Shown here in pieces: positions 10,484 through 20,102 of a DNA stretch of 64,000 nt. The notes under the pieces are model-generated. The model was not told the DNA's origin. It saw only the letters and a list, made by a program, of their open reading frames with translations, and made no database searches. A program made the position numbers and the translations under genes. The DNA is from Saccharomycopsis fibuligera x Saccharomycopsis cf. fibuligera (Eukaryota; Ascomycota; Saccharomycetes; Ascoideales; Saccharomycopsidaceae): the NCBI GenBank assembly GCA_001936135.1, contig CP012813.1:558001-622000 (forward strand). Reading direction: 5' to 3'. Each line of letters starts with the position of its first letter. Positions within the stretch are counted from its first letter, which is position 1.

Positions 10484-11417
10484 TGTACCTGGTTTATTAT
10501 ATAGTTGGCGTCGTTTGCTTATCACTGAGTCACAGAGAATCCCTGAGAAAGTTTTGATTTAGCTCATCGCCTTCATCATTACTATGTATAATAAAACGCT
10601 TAATGTTGAATACTTTTTTTAAACCATATGTCACATGATCAGTCACGATTTGCATTCTGTTAGTTGCCCAGGCCCAGGGTCAGGAAAGTGGAGTAAAGAT
10701 TTAAGTACTGAGTTCCCCAAGACTTTGAAAGGGTGAAGGAATAAAGGGTTAAAACTGCTGGATGCATGTATAGAAATTGATGAATACGTTAAAAACTGCA
10801 TTTAAAACCATATGAGTAATTAAATAAGAATGACTGTTTTATTTTTTTATAAAAACCCAAAATACAAAAAATCAAAACAAGGAGAACAAGACACAAAATA
10901 TAACACAATATGACAAAAAAGAAGACAACAACAAAAAGGTATAACATGAAGAGAACAAAAGAGACAAAAAAAATAAAAATAAATAAAAAAACATAAAATA
11001 GAAACCCAACTAGAAGACACCAAAATAACGGATAACGAAATGAAAATGATGAAAAGTGATGACAAAATGACTCAATATAAAAAACAAAAAAGGACATTAA
11101 AGAGTAAAATAAGGGGATTTGATGAACCACATGCACAATAATTGAATGAAATCAAGCTCTAGAAGAAAATACCAAAAAAAAACAAAAAAAAAAAAAAAAG
11201 AAAATAAATAGAGGAAGAAAAATAAATTTTAAACAAGATGGCAAAAAATTAAGAAAAGCATAGCGACGAAAATCAAATGATAGTGAGAAATAAAACAAGG
11301 CAAGGATAAAATAAGAATTTTCTTGGTAAATCAAAGTGTCTAGTAAGATGTCATTTTTTGATTTTATTTTTTTGATTTTTTCGTGTTTTTCTTCTTTTAT
11401 TTTTTTAAAAAAAGGCT
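10484..11417. other. Intergenic region, PRP22 upstream and MEP1 3' flank
   Basis: About 930 bases. The part next to PRP22 is ordinary promoter DNA. From about 10835 to 11410 the plus strand is strongly purine-rich with many A-runs, so long hydrophobic frames appear on the minus strand. These are composition artefacts, and no gene is supported. Confidence 0.6.
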
Positions 11418-13061
11418 TTAATGCAATTGGGATGAATTAACAGTGGTATCGTTACTGGTGACGTTTTCTGCTATTGGCGTACTTTGACCAAAGGCATTAT
11501 GAGCAGAATGAACATTATTATGATGATCCTGATGATGAGTTATATTGTTTTGCTTTTCGTTAATAATCGCATCTTCTTCGCCGCTATTATTGGTTGAATT
11601 TTTCTCTTTAGCTTCAAGCACATGCTCGGCACTATTATTAACAGTATGATTGTATGGTGTGGTAGTTACTGCATTGCCCCAGTCATAAAATTCTCTTCTT
11701 ACCTCAACATAATCATAAGCAAATTCTCCTAGTTGATCTTCATCCATTCCCTTGAGTTCATTTTCCCTCGATGCTCTAAGTTGACATCCTGGAATGAAGT
11801 TGATAGCATAGCAAATAATCAAAGTAACAACAAAGGCGTACCCAGCAGCAGCCCCAATGAAAGCCAACTGAATGTACATTTGCTTATAGTTGTGTGTGAT
11901 CCAGCCACCAGCATGTTCAGTTTGGCCATCCAAGCCAATTATATAATCCGCAGCGAAAATAGCATTGAACAAAAGACCAATGATTCCTGCAAGACCGTGC
12001 TCAGCCAAAATATCAAGCGAATCGTCAACACCAACCAAGTATTTGAAACCAGTAGCAAAGTTACATGCTACTGAGGTAACAATACCTTGAATCACAGAGG
12101 CCCAAAGTGGAATGAAAGCAGATGATGGAGTAGCGGCAACCAAGCCACAAATTAACCCTGAAGTCAAGCCAATAATAGAAAACTTCTTCTCAAGTCTCCA
12201 GTCAAGAAAACACCAAGTTAAGGCACCAACAGCACCACTCAAATTAGTATTAATCAATGCAGCAATAGCTCTCATGTTTGGCGCGAGAGCAGTACCGGCG
12301 TTAAAAAAGCACCAAGAGACCCAAAGAAGCATACCGCTGAGCCCCACCGAAGCACTATTATGAGGACGGAAATTTTGTACTGGTTCAGTGAAATCTCTAG
12401 ATTTTAATACAATAGCATAAGCAAAACCGCCAAAACCAGAAGCAATTTCTACTGCTCCACCACCAGCATAATCAAGAACATTGAACTTATAAGCCCAGCC
12501 GTTAGTGTTCCAGATCCAGCAAGCAATTGGACAAAACACTAAAGTTGACCAAATGAAACTAAAGACCAAACAGGGAAAAATCCGGCCTCTTTCAGCAATA
12601 GCTCCAACAAGAATGGCCATGGTGACACAGGCAAACATGCCTTGAAAAATCGCAAAAAGTAATTCTGGATAATCTGCGTCTTCACTTCTAGCGGTAAATA
12701 AGTTTTTAAGACCAAAAGAGTCCAAATTGCCAATAAACCCGTTAGTGGCAGTACTGGAGAATGCCAAAGAGTAACCCCAAAAGTACCACTGGAAGATCAC
12801 AACAAAGCAGCTTGCCATGACAATGAAAAAAAGGGAAAGACAATTTTTTCTTCTAGAGAGACCACTGTATAGCAAACCCAAACCAGTAACCATGAGAATA
12901 ATCATAGAGGCACTAAGAATGATGAAACCAGTGGCAGCAAGATCATACTTTGCGGTCCATAACTTGTTGTAATCTGCTCTTTTGACTAGTTCTAGCTGGA
13001 CGTTTGCGTATAAGATCGCATTGTATGTTTTTTGCACAATATCTACTGAGTCCAATACCAT
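11418..13061 (-). CDS. MEP1: Ammonium permease, Mep1/Mep3 type
   Basis: Amt/Mep/Rh-family plasma-membrane ammonium transporter of 547 residues with about eleven membrane segments between residues 35 and 430 and a cytosolic, polar, Asn/His-rich C-terminal tail. Family signatures include LLYSGLSRRKN, FQWYFWGYSLAFS, CGLVAATPSSAFIP and DSLDILAEHGLAGIIGLLFNAIF. The first pore histidine of the twin-His motif is replaced by glutamate (GGGAVEIASGF, about residue 204), as in Saccharomyces Mep1 and Mep3 and unlike Mep2. The second histidine is kept (AEHG, about residue 353). The tail retains the conserved MDEDQLGEFAYDYVEVRREFY segment. So this is the high-capacity transporter subtype rather than the Mep2 sensor subtype. 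The start ATG at 13061 is the only good one. The upstream region has GATA cores, consistent with nitrogen-catabolite control. Confidence 0.92.
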   Translation of the reverse strand: MVLDSVDIVQKTYNAILYANVQLELVKRADYNKLWTAKYDLAATGFIILSASMIILMVTGLGLLYSGLSRRKNCLSLFFIVMASCFVVIFQWYFWGYSLAFSSTATNGFIGNLDSFGLKNLFTARSEDADYPELLFAIFQGMFACVTMAILVGAIAERGRIFPCLVFSFIWSTLVFCPIACWIWNTNGWAYKFNVLDYAGGGAVEIASGFGGFAYAIVLKSRDFTEPVQNFRPHNSASVGLSGMLLWVSWCFFNAGTALAPNMRAIAALINTNLSGAVGALTWCFLDWRLEKKFSIIGLTSGLICGLVAATPSSAFIPLWASVIQGIVTSVACNFATGFKYLVGVDDSLDILAEHGLAGIIGLLFNAIFAADYIIGLDGQTEHAGGWITHNYKQMYIQLAFIGAAAGYAFVVTLIICYAINFIPGCQLRASRENELKGMDEDQLGEFAYDYVEVRREFYDWGNAVTTTPYNHTVNNSAEHVLEAKEKNSTNNSGEEDAIINEKQNNITHHQDHHNNVHSAHNAFGQSTPIAENVTSNDTTVNSSQLH

Positions 13062-13365
13062 TGCGAAATGTACAATAGTAAGCTAAAATTGTTGGAAGTT
13101 TTTCCGAAATGAGATGTTTTTGATATAGCAGTGATATAATGAAATTTGAGGATAATAGAGTTGCAAAGAAAAGAAACAACAAGCAACAAGTCAAACTCAC
13201 TCAACCCACACCCGTCAGAATGAATAGTGCCTAAAAAAACTAAATGTTATACTGGTTTCGCGAAGGGAAATGGGATAGAATATATACAGAAGGAAAATTC
13301 TAGCGGCGGCATGTCCATAAAGCAGCCAGTGCATGAATCCGAGGGTGTCTATCTGCAGCATGCTT

Positions 13366-13391
13366 CCATAGTTAAAAAGACTTAACTATGG
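13366..13391. repeat. Inverted repeat upstream of MEP1
   Basis: CCATAGTTAA at 13366-13375 and its exact complement TTAACTATGG at 13382-13391, separated by 6 nt, about 305 bp upstream of the MEP1 start. It could be a dimeric regulator site or a cruciform; no factor is recognised. Confidence 0.65.
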
Positions 13392-13534
13392 TTATTGTCA
13401 CGTTCCGCTGAAACCATAACCGAGGGTATGATAGCGATGGTTCTGATCTGTGATTGGCTGTAAAGTGGAATAATGCATTCTACTGTGTGATAACGCAGTG
13501 TTATGTGACAGCTACAGGGCAATCCCGAAGACTC

Positions 13535-13691
13535 GCAGCATGAAAAAAAACCCCGGCCAATGAACTGAGCTAACAGGAGCTAAGCTTGGGCTGTAACGGT
13601 TGACAAATGGGCCTGTCCTGAGTGAGTTTTGAGCGAAAGACGCTTGGTTCCATCATGCCAGCATTATTTGAAGCAGCAGCATGAAAAAAAA
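13535..13691. repeat. 16-bp direct repeat in the MEP1/GCD11 spacer
   Basis: GCAGCATGAAAAAAAA occurs at 13535-13550 and again at 13676-13691 in the same orientation, 141 bp apart. The A-tract contributes half the match, so significance is modest. Confidence 0.5.
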
Positions 13692-13734
13692 GTTGACGAT
13701 GCTGGAGATTATTATGGAGGTTTCCAGTAGATAC

Positions 13735-13748
13735 ATCTATCGATAGAT
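13735..13748. promoter_or_regulatory. Palindrome with two opposed GATA cores
   Basis: ATCTATCGATAGAT is a perfect 14-bp palindrome with GATA on each strand, about 675 bp upstream of MEP1. GATA factors (Gln3/Gat1 type) regulate ammonium permeases in yeasts; use of this site is inferred. Confidence 0.45.
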
Positions 13749-14889
13749 CACTGTCTTGCTGGCTTGGCAATACATAATCGCAGCGGGGCATTTTTGGCGA
13801 AGCTGACTGAAAGCGGATTCAGCAACAGTCGAGAGACAGAGAGCGTTGCAGCCTGCATGAGAGAAATTCTGCCGAAAGTAAAAAGTAAAGCAAGAGTTAA
13901 AACACAATGCGAGACGGTAAAACACGGGAAAATTTTCGTTTTGGGGGGGAGGACGGCGAGTCAGCGAGCCGGTGGTGTTACATATGTTGGCCGCATAGTG
14001 AGAGAAATAGGTGAGTAAGTATCGAAATAAAACGAGTAGGAGGAACCATTTGGAAGATGAGGATCAGGATGAGGACCAGGCATCTATACAATAACAGAAA
14101 CGCAGCTGGTGCCTTATACAGAGCATTGGCGAATCGATGTTGGTGGTCTACTACATGGCATTGTGTTGCAAAGATAAGAAGTAGGAGAGAAAATATTGGT
14201 AGTTGTGAGGCAAAGAGTACGCAATCAGAGACATGCAATGTTGTAAGCCAAGCAGTTGATTGTAAAACTTAAACATTTGATTGTTTCCTGGTGTTTTTAA
14301 AGCATAATATATATGAGACTTAAATTCTGTTCTCCTCTGTTCTGCCGTGTTTGTGGTTTGCTTGAAGATGAGAAATCAAAACTGGAAAGTCACATGACAG
14401 AGTAACATGTGAAAAGTTTATTACATATTTATTAGTCATTATTATAGTAACGTGACTTTGTTTTTTTCTTGTTATCGTGCGGGTAATAGCATTTCTTGCA
14501 GCAAAAAATTTTTCTGTTTAGCGTGGATACTGGAAACTGGCTGGAGACACTCAGCGACAACCAGAATCAAGAGAGAGACGAAAAAAAAAAAAAAAAAAAA
14601 AAAAAAAGAAAGAAAGAAAAGGAAATAGGAACAGAAAAATTCAACAACGACAAACTTAGTCATTGACGGTCTTTTCCATCTAAGGACACAAGTCTCACAT
14701 TTACCCCATTGTTGTAACATAGTTCAAACTTCTGCCATTTGAGTAGAGTATTTGAGGGTACAAGACATATCGCATCATATTTTCGAGATACGCTCAAAAA
14801 GTATCATATTAATACACCCATTTGTATTACTAAACATTTTCAAAACCACATATAATTATCACAGCAAAACATAATATTTTCAATCCATC

Positions 14890-16494
14890 ATGTCTGATGA
14901 TCTCCAAAGCCAAACTCCCGACATTGTGATCGACATAGGAGGCACTCCAGAAGTAGAGGAAGACCAAGTCCAGGTGGACCAAGAACTCGAACCAACTCAA
15001 CAAGGCGACGACCAAGTTCTTCCAGCCAATGACGACGACGAAGAGGATGGCAAAAAAACCGTTTCCTTTTCTGGCTTGAGCACACAAGAAGATGAACAAG
15101 AACGTTTGAGAAAAGAATTTGAAGAAGGTGGCGGTTTACCTGAACAACCTGAAAACCCAGATTTTTCCAAACTTACTGCTTCTTCTCCAGAAATTATCAA
15201 CAGACAAGCCACTATAAATATTGGTACCATAGGACATGTCGCTCACGGTAAATCTACAGTGGTTAAAGCACTTTCCTCCAAAAATACCGTTAGATTCAAG
15301 AATGAATTGGAAAGAAACATTACTATCAAGTTGGGTTATGCCAATGCCAAAATTTACAAGTGTGACGGTACTTGTCCGGAACCAGATTGTTACAAATCTT
15401 TCTCCTCCAGCAAAGAAATACATCCAAAATGTCAGAACCCAGGCTGTGAAGGTCGTTACAACTTGGTGAGACATGTGTCGTTTGTTGATTGTCCAGGTCA
15501 CGATATTTTAATGAGTACTATGTTGTCTGGTGCTGCTGTTATGGATGCCGCCTTGTTGTTGATTGCCGGTAACGAATCTTGTCCACAACCTCAAACTTCT
15601 GAACATTTGGCTGCTATTGAAATCATGAAATTAAAACACATTATAATTTTACAAAACAAGGTTGATTTGATGAGACAAGACTCTGCTTTGGAACATCAAA
15701 AGTCTATCAAGAAATTTATCAAAGGTACTGTTGCCGATGGTGCTCCTATAGTCCCAATTTCCGCTCAATTGAAGTACAATATCGACGCTGTAAATGAATT
15801 CATTTACAAGAGCATCCCAGCCCCAGTTAGAGATCTCAGTGCTGTTCCAAGATTGATTGTTATCAGATCTTTTGATGTGAATAAACCTGGTGCTGAAGTT
15901 GATGACTTGAAAGGTGGTGTCGCTGGTGGTTCCATCTTGTCTGGTGTCTTCAAATTAGGTGACGAAATTGAAATCAGACCAGGTTTGGTCTCTAAGGATG
16001 AAAATGGCCACATCAAATCTAAGCCAATTTATTCCCGTATAGTCTCCTTGAATGCTGAAGAAAACTCCTTGAAATTTGCTGTTCCTGGTGGTTTGATTGG
16101 TGTTGGTACTAAAGTTGACCCGGCCTTGTGTAGAGCTGATAGATTACTTGGTCAAGTTGTTGGTGCTAAGGGTCAATTGCCTCAAGTTTACGTTGGTTTA
16201 GAAATCAATTATTTCCTTTTGAGAAGATTGTTGGGTGTTAAATCCGAAGGTCAAAAACAAGCCAAAATCAGAAAATTGGACGCTGATGAAGTTTTAATGG
16301 TCAATATTGGTTCTAATGCTATTGGTTGCAGAGTTCTTGCCGTGAAGGCAGATATGGCTAGATTACAATTGGCTAATCCTGCATGTACCGAAATCAATGA
16401 AAAGATAGCCTTGTCTAGAAGAATTGACAAGCACTGGCGTTTGATTGGTTGGGCTACCATCAAGAAAGGTACTGTTTTGGACCCAGCTCTATAA
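14890..16494 (+). CDS. GCD11: Translation initiation factor eIF2 gamma subunit
   Basis: GTP-binding gamma subunit of eIF2, which carries initiator Met-tRNA to the 40S ribosome in the cytosol. The product is 534 residues (yeast Gcd11 is 527). After an acidic N-terminal extension of about 95 residues comes the G domain: GHVAHGKST (G1, about residue 117), the zinc-ribbon cysteines [10 protein letters not shown] and CQNPGC, DCPGHD (G3) and NKVD (G4). EF-Tu-like domains II and III follow to the end. The codon use is strongly biased, with no CTG codon noticed, as expected for a highly expressed gene. The start ATG at 14890 follows an A-rich leader. Convergent with SST2. Confidence 0.97.
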   Translation: MSDDLQSQTPDIVIDIGGTPEVEEDQVQVDQELEPTQQGDDQVLPANDDDEEDGKKTVSFSGLSTQEDEQERLRKEFEEGGGLPEQPENPDFSKLTASSPEIINRQATINIGTIGHVAHGKSTVVKALSSKNTVRFKNELERNITIKLGYANAKIYKCDGTCPEPDCYKSFSSSKEIHPKCQNPGCEGRYNLVRHVSFVDCPGHDILMSTMLSGAAVMDAALLLIAGNESCPQPQTSEHLAAIEIMKLKHIIILQNKVDLMRQDSALEHQKSIKKFIKGTVADGAPIVPISAQLKYNIDAVNEFIYKSIPAPVRDLSAVPRLIVIRSFDVNKPGAEVDDLKGGVAGGSILSGVFKLGDEIEIRPGLVSKDENGHIKSKPIYSRIVSLNAEENSLKFAVPGGLIGVGTKVDPALCRADRLLGQVVGAKGQLPQVYVGLEINYFLLRRLLGVKSEGQKQAKIRKLDADEVLMVNIGSNAIGCRVLAVKADMARLQLANPACTEINEKIALSRRIDKHWRLIGWATIKKGTVLDPAL

Positions 16495-17019
16495 ATTTAG
16501 TTCAATTATAATAATATTTCTGCTTGAAATTTGTTTTCCCCCCTTTCCTTTTTTTGCCTTTTTTCATTTTTCATTTTTTTGCTATATACTAAAAAACGTT
16601 TAGTCTTTGCATTTGCAATACACATTTCTTTTCATTAATTATTAAGAATGGTGTTTTGATAAATCGGGTCGCCATATTGTAAGATTCTGGTCTATTATTC
16701 TTGCTCTTCGCCACTCAATCATTACACTGAAACAGCGTAATATAGAAGAAGCATGTTCTGGTATTATAAATTGTGAATTTGAGTCAACTCTTGTACAAAT
16801 GCTGGTACTGCGATTTCTTACAATAAGTCGGTTAAATAATCCAATCATACCATTAACCCTAAAAGCACCAATAACAAAAGAAAAGGAAGAAAGCACTAAT
16901 CTAATAATATTATTATTAATAGTGAGTATGATAATAATAATAAACAGAATGAAAATGATAAAATAAACTAAAATAGAAACGATAGCATAGTTAATTTTTA
17001 AAAGCTGACCAACCAGCTA
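16495..17019. other. Convergent intergenic region GCD11/SST2
   Basis: AT-rich 3' flanks of two convergent genes with T-runs just after GCD11 and an ATT/AAT-rich stretch near 16900-16950. No gene is recognised. Confidence 0.55.
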
Positions 17020-19479
17020 TCAATTCTTAACAACATCATAAAGATTGGTATTTTGAGAAATTTGCTTATAAACATCAGAATTGATAAATTTGCCCAAAGA
17101 ATCAATCTCCATCAATCGATACAAATGTTTAGCCACCTTATCATACAACAAATACAATCTATTCAAAACGAATAACGTTCCACCAAAGATTTCCTCGGTT
17201 GGTGAGTCTGATATTTCCTTTGAGTGATGGATCAATGTAGGAGACTCAGGCAATGTTGTACCGCCAGCGTTATAAGCTTCACCATTACTAGCATCAAACA
17301 TGTCACTGCTACTGCTACTTCTATTGCTATTGATGCTATGCTCTTCAACATCCAGGGCTGAGCCATTTTGATCTAAATCACTATCGAGGCGAGATTTCAC
17401 GTTAGACAAGACAAAATCATCATTAGCATTACTTTGAGATTTTTTATAATCGAAATGATTCTGTCTGCTATTTTGAAGCTCTTCAAAAGTATCACCACTG
17501 TAAGTATAATTTACTCCTGAGTCGACAACAGATTCTTGAAATGTTCTAGCAACCGGTGATCTTGGATGCTGAATGATTTCCGTGATTCCGTGTTTCAATT
17601 CGTAATTAATGTTCACCTCATATGCAGCCCCTTTAGCTAAATAGGAAATGTAAATGCTGATCGCGTTAGATAAGCATTCTTTAGCCAATTTGTTGCACTC
17701 TTTCAAAGCTGGATCAAGGTCATCATCATTTTGACTTCCATCACCGCTGCCTTTATAACCACTAAGAATAGCACGATTTTCTTCAAGTTTGCGACGAAGT
17801 ACCTTCATATCTCTTTTGAATACTTGAATCTGATGATGAGCGTCAAAGTTCTCAGCGCAAAAGTCCTTGTCGAGATGACTTCTAAACAAATATCTCATTC
17901 CGGCATCGTTCAAAATCATCAGTAAGGTCAAGTTATTCAGTTGTGCTTCTTTGTTGTGGCGGCTCTTGTTATGCTTGACCTGTGCAAGAGCATTCTTGTT
18001 AGGCTTTGCTATTGGTGCTATTGGTGCTGCTCTTTTTGCCTCTGGCAAGCTATCTTGACTCCAATGGAAGAATTTGTTGATCCCCACAGATACCACTGAA
18101 CTTTGATGACTGCCTTCATTAATTCGTTTCATACTCGATACTATTTCCGCCTCAGTTTTGTCCCAATGAGTTTCATTTTTCCCCAATGCAGTGACTCGAT
18201 AGTAATAATGTTTAGCAACTTTGAACTGAAGTCCATCTTCATTGTCAACATCATAATGGGCTTTTTCCTCTAGCATCACTGGCTCAATGAGCCCTTGTTT
18301 TAAAAACAATTGCCCAAGGAGTCGTGCTTCTTCCTTGTACATGATATCACAACAATCCATAAACCATTGCCAAAGTGCCTTGCCGCTGAAACAATAATCC
18401 ACAATTTCTCCAGATTGAATTCTCTTATCCTTGAATAGCTTCACCCCATGATTAGACAGGTAATATTGTATATGAGAATCAGATTCTGGATTGGTGAAAA
18501 ATTTATGCATGAATGGTGATTGTTGATGTTCTTTGCTCTTCTTTAACTTTGTTGATTTATCCTTATCAGAGGGTAAGGTGCAAGTTCCAAGTTTATGATC
18601 ATCATCAGCATCGCCATCATCTTTATAAATATCTTCAAAGGAGAAATTATTGAAATTAAAAATACTTTCCTGATCTTCTTCTGCGCTTGAATTTTCCAAA
18701 TCTTCCAAAATCGTATCAGGAATTACATCACTAGCACTATTGGGGCTCCACACATTAGGTCTAGGGCCCATGCATCTAATAAACAATAACAGGATAAAGT
18801 ATTCGGACAAGTATATTCTGTCAGTAATACTTCTTTCAAAACTAATTAACTCCATTGAATTGAAATTTGATTTTAAAATCTCTGGAAAATCAGCTTTCTT
18901 AAACCCATTCTTTTTCACAAATTTGTGCAAAACGGCCACCCCTTTTGCCGTTGGCTGCAATAGTCCATTTCGTTTTGGCTTGTTTCTTGTTCTGTCTGCT
19001 GGACAATGAAGCAATTTAGCTTCAAAAAAAATTTTAACTAATTTCTGAGCAAGCTCTGGTTTAATCTCATATGAATATGCAGTAGTTATGGTAGAATGGG
19101 TCATTTCCACATTCAAAGTCTGCATTGCAGTGATCGCGTCTTCTTCAAGAAATGAAAATGGATGGTATGTCTTTAGCGAGAAAAAACTTGACCGCTGGTT
19201 ATTATTCTTATGTGCTCGCTTGTCAGTAAGCTGCAAATTGACTAATAATACACTGTAAATGTTTTTCAAATCCAACGACATAATTTTCCCATGTTGATTC
19301 TTTGCGAGTCCCTGGGCCATTGTGCTAAGGAGCGTTTGTGATGATATTGGTGCCCCATTTCGCAGCCCATGCTGGTGTTGAGGATAAACATGTCCGCGCT
19401 CTTTTTTCTGCTGATGAGGATTATGGTATGGATGATGCTTTGGAGTATTTCGTTTCTGTCCAACCACTGACCGAATCAT
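17020..19479 (-). CDS. SST2: RGS protein Sst2, GTPase activator of the pheromone G protein
   Basis: Regulator of G-protein signalling that speeds GTP hydrolysis on the mating G-alpha subunit and desensitises cells to pheromone. The product is 819 residues (yeast Sst2 is 698). The order is a basic His/Gln-rich N-terminus, a conserved fungal Sst2 block (FFSLKTYHPFSFLEEDAI, about residues 98-115), a DEP domain (about 325-410, with SGKALWQWFMDCC), and a C-terminal RGS domain from about residue 515 to the end. The RGS box is split by a long Ser/Asn/Asp-rich insert (about residues 665-765), as in Sst2 proteins. The start ATG at 19479 is used. The upstream region carries a TGAAACA element, and GCD11 is the convergent neighbour. 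Confidence 0.92.
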   Translation of the reverse strand: MIRSVVGQKRNTPKHHPYHNPHQQKKERGHVYPQHQHGLRNGAPISSQTLLSTMAQGLAKNQHGKIMSLDLKNIYSVLLVNLQLTDKRAHKNNNQRSSFFSLKTYHPFSFLEEDAITAMQTLNVEMTHSTITTAYSYEIKPELAQKLVKIFFEAKLLHCPADRTRNKPKRNGLLQPTAKGVAVLHKFVKKNGFKKADFPEILKSNFNSMELISFERSITDRIYLSEYFILLLFIRCMGPRPNVWSPNSASDVIPDTILEDLENSSAEEDQESIFNFNNFSFEDIYKDDGDADDDHKLGTCTLPSDKDKSTKLKKSKEHQQSPFMHKFFTNPESDSHIQYYLSNHGVKLFKDKRIQSGEIVDYCFSGKALWQWFMDCCDIMYKEEARLLGQLFLKQGLIEPVMLEEKAHYDVDNEDGLQFKVAKHYYYRVTALGKNETHWDKTEAEIVSSMKRINEGSHQSSVVSVGINKFFHWSQDSLPEAKRAAPIAPIAKPNKNALAQVKHNKSRHNKEAQLNNLTLLMILNDAGMRYLFRSHLDKDFCAENFDAHHQIQVFKRDMKVLRRKLEENRAILSGYKGSGDGSQNDDDLDPALKECNKLAKECLSNAISIYISYLAKGAAYEVNINYELKHGITEIIQHPRSPVARTFQESVVDSGVNYTYSGDTFEELQNSRQNHFDYKKSQSNANDDFVLSNVKSRLDSDLDQNGSALDVEEHSINSNRSSSSSDMFDASNGEAYNAGGTTLPESPTLIHHSKEISDSPTEEIFGGTLFVLNRLYLLYDKVAKHLYRLMEIDSLGKFINSDVYKQISQNTNLYDVVKN

Positions 19480-20102
19480 TTTTGTGTGAATTAGAAAATT
19501 TTGATAATGACTGAAAGCTGTGGCTTCCTCAAATGAGAAGCTTTTTTGAGATAAAACACAGCTAACAGCGGCACATGTTTATATTTTTATGTTCTGCCGA
19601 GCCGTTGCAAGGTTCTACTTTTAGCACTTTTAAGTGATCTTCTTGTTTTAGAAATCTGCGGCAGTCGTAAATGTTTCATGCATGCTGACGTGCACTAGCG
19701 TTAGCTAACGTGGGGGAGTTTTGCGTCAAAGCCAAAACTATTCTAGCTTGCAATCCTTAAATTTCCCAAAGCGCTCAATTTGCAGATTGTTTTGTTAACT
19801 TCAAAGTTCAATTTGCAATTAGTTTTTTCTTTTCTTTTTTTTTTTTTTTTTTTTTTAAGGACGCTGCGCATTGTTCCAACTTCGTACGTTTTGGTTTCAT
19901 CTTCATCATCGTCACGCCTCAAAAAATGTTCCCCAATTCATTGCTAAAATTTTACTATTTATAGTATATACAATAGTGTCTTCTCGCTTAATATAGTGAA
20001 ACGAGCCAAAACAACACCGGCTAAACCACAAGTCCTTCCTTCTTTTCACTTATTATTTATTATAATTATATCTACTGTTTTCTATACTATGTCATTTCGG
20101 TG
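19480..20102. promoter_or_regulatory. SST2 promoter region and 3' flank of the PPR gene
   Basis: About 620 bases with a pheromone-response-type element, a long T-run ending near 19857 and AT-rich DNA after 19950. No gene is recognised. Confidence 0.55.
19672..19678 (-). promoter_or_regulatory. Pheromone-response-type element (TGAAACA) upstream of SST2
   Basis: Reads ATGAAACAT on the SST2 strand, about 193 bp upstream of the SST2 ATG. TGAAACA is the Ste12 binding consensus of Saccharomyces, where SST2 is pheromone-induced. Only one full copy is seen, so function is inferred from position and target. Confidence 0.5.

Larger units (their letters stand above)
13062..14889. promoter_or_regulatory. 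Divergent MEP1/GCD11 intergenic region
   Basis: About 1.8 kb without a credible gene. It contains GATAA cores (13151-13155, 13489-13493, 14173-14177), a 14-bp perfect palindrome, a 10-bp inverted repeat with a 6-nt spacer, a 16-bp direct repeat and a run of 27 A at 14581-14607. Several short frames (60-90 codons) overlap on both strands and none resembles a known protein. Confidence 0.6.

Noticed and set aside
11040-11075. Box C/D snoRNA (TGATGA motifs)
   Set aside because: No paired CTGA box or terminal stem at suitable distance; motifs arise from purine-rich sequence.
10789-11334. Hydrophobic minus-strand frames of 60-115 codons
   Set aside because: Produced by a purine-rich plus strand; no motif, biased composition and no context.
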